Source: Ilyomonas sp965199845 (lineage in GTDB: Bacteria; Bacteroidota; Bacteroidia; Chitinophagales; Chitinophagaceae). From it: a stretch of 64,000 bases of DNA. The stretch is from assembly GCA_965199845.1 (NCBI GenBank), contig CBDATZ010000005.1, positions 124,001 to 188,000 on the forward strand. The letters are read 5' to 3'. Positions 63,783 to 64,000 of this stretch are shown here, piece by piece. The translations under genes and the position numbers were made by a program. The notes below the pieces were generated by a model, which had not been told where the DNA came from, made no database searches, and worked only from the letters and a program-made list of their open reading frames with translations. Each line of letters starts with the position of its first letter. Positions within the stretch are counted from its first letter, which is position 1.

Positions 63783-64000
63783 ACCCGTTGGCGGAGTTAA
63801 TTAGCCAGCGCATGTTTAACTCTGCTTACTGGTTGATTGTAAATAAATTTGTTTAAGAACTGTAAAATGGTGAGCGCCGTCACCTTAGCAAGTATCCTGG
63901 ACCTGAAGCCTGTAAAGGACTTGGCGTAATTGCGCTGTATCATAAACTGGTCACACAATTGAGAAAAAACTGTTTCTATTCGCTTCCTTACTTTTTTCAA
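63783..64000 (-). mobile_element. IS982-family insertion sequence, second copy (cut by window end)
   Basis: The end ACCCGTTGGCGGAGTTAATT is the right inverted repeat of the 1009-bp element at 15488-16496, here in reverse. The following 200 bases match that element by eye without a difference. The element continues past the window, so its other end and duplication cannot be seen. Confidence 0.92.
63797..64000 (-). CDS. IS982-family transposase, C-terminal part
   Basis: The visible 67 codons (from LKKVRKRIETVFSQL to VKHALAN) are the same as the C-terminus of the transposase at 15574-16482, including the catalytic Glu in KRIE. The gene runs beyond the window end, so its start is not here. It reads in the same direction as the MMPL/RND transporter, whose start lies 47 bp after the transposase stop. 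Confidence 0.93.
   Translation of the reverse strand: MKKVRKRIETVFSQLCDQFMIQRNYAKSFTGFRSRILAKVTALTILQFLNKFIYNQPVSRVKHALAN

Overview
The window looks like a chromosomal segment of a Bacteroidota bacterium, most likely in or near the Chitinophagaceae. The clues are low GC, promoters of the Bacteroidota type (TTG, about 19-21 bases, TAnnTTTG), tRNA genes without an encoded CCA, and families or gene orders typical of the phylum. Examples are the IPExxxVDY protein, DUF4421, Ig-like lipoproteins, short-type TopA, and pheT followed by a coiled-coil gene and zapA. Most of the window is ordinary housekeeping and envelope DNA, with IS982-type insertion sequences and a small family of intergenic repeats.

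Layout. 1-3.1 kb: the end of a sensor histidine kinase, tRNA-Leu(GAG), a GNAT acetyltransferase, and asd behind what reads as a complete leader-peptide attenuator. 3.2-4.2 kb: a 930-bp IS982-type element with a 6-bp target duplication. 4.4-10.1 kb: surface-polysaccharide genes (YfhO-like membrane protein and three glycosyltransferases). 10.3-14.5 kb: dps, a SirB1-like protein and topA. 15.5-16.5 kb: a second, different IS982-type element with a 9-bp duplication; its right end recurs, inverted and cut by the window edge, at 63.8-64 kb. 16.5-23.7 kb: alpha/beta hydrolase, DUF2520 protein, MFS transporter, an MprF-like aminoacyl-phospholipid synthase/flippase overlapping a VirJ/AcvB-like hydrolase, and a DUF4421 gene stopped by an in-frame TAG. 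23.9-28.8 kb: a SWIM/SNF2 ATPase and a DAO-type oxidoreductase. 28.8-33.9 kb (minus strand): L,D-transpeptidase, zapA, a coiled-coil gene, a frameshifted pheT, then rpsF-rpsR-rplI. 34.1-41.2 kb: subtilase lipoprotein, purine nucleoside phosphorylase, secreted proteins, TPR protein, DUF62 S-adenosylmethionine-cleaving enzyme, SDR and tRNA-Lys(TTT). 41.3-43.9 kb: a lipoprotein, a vanadium-haloperoxidase-like lipoprotein and an IPExxxVDY protein. 44.0-51.4 kb: a sugar-oxidation cluster (GMC oxidoreductase, gluconate-2-dehydrogenase-subunit-3-like partner, two TIM-barrel isomerases, Gfo/Idh/MocA oxidoreductase, cytochrome c). 51.5-63.7 kb: NUDIX hydrolase, recA, crtI-crtB, Ig-like lipoprotein, adk, a double-PDZ protein, a frameshifted acyltransferase and an MMPL/RND transporter.

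How the genes work together. MprF and the VirJ-like hydrolase probably make and remove aminoacylated lipids. The GMC/subunit-3/cytochrome c set resembles the glucoside 3-dehydrogenase system, with the isomerases and Gfo/Idh protein handling its products. CrtI and CrtB supply the first steps of carotenoid synthesis.

The observations most worth following are the Thr/Ile-rich leader peptide with mutually exclusive hairpins before asd; a dispersed intergenic repeat family, one copy of which is split by an IS; and three genes broken by single-base events, including pheT, which is normally essential and so raises the question of sequencing error. I found no CRISPR array, phage, or recognisable defence island.
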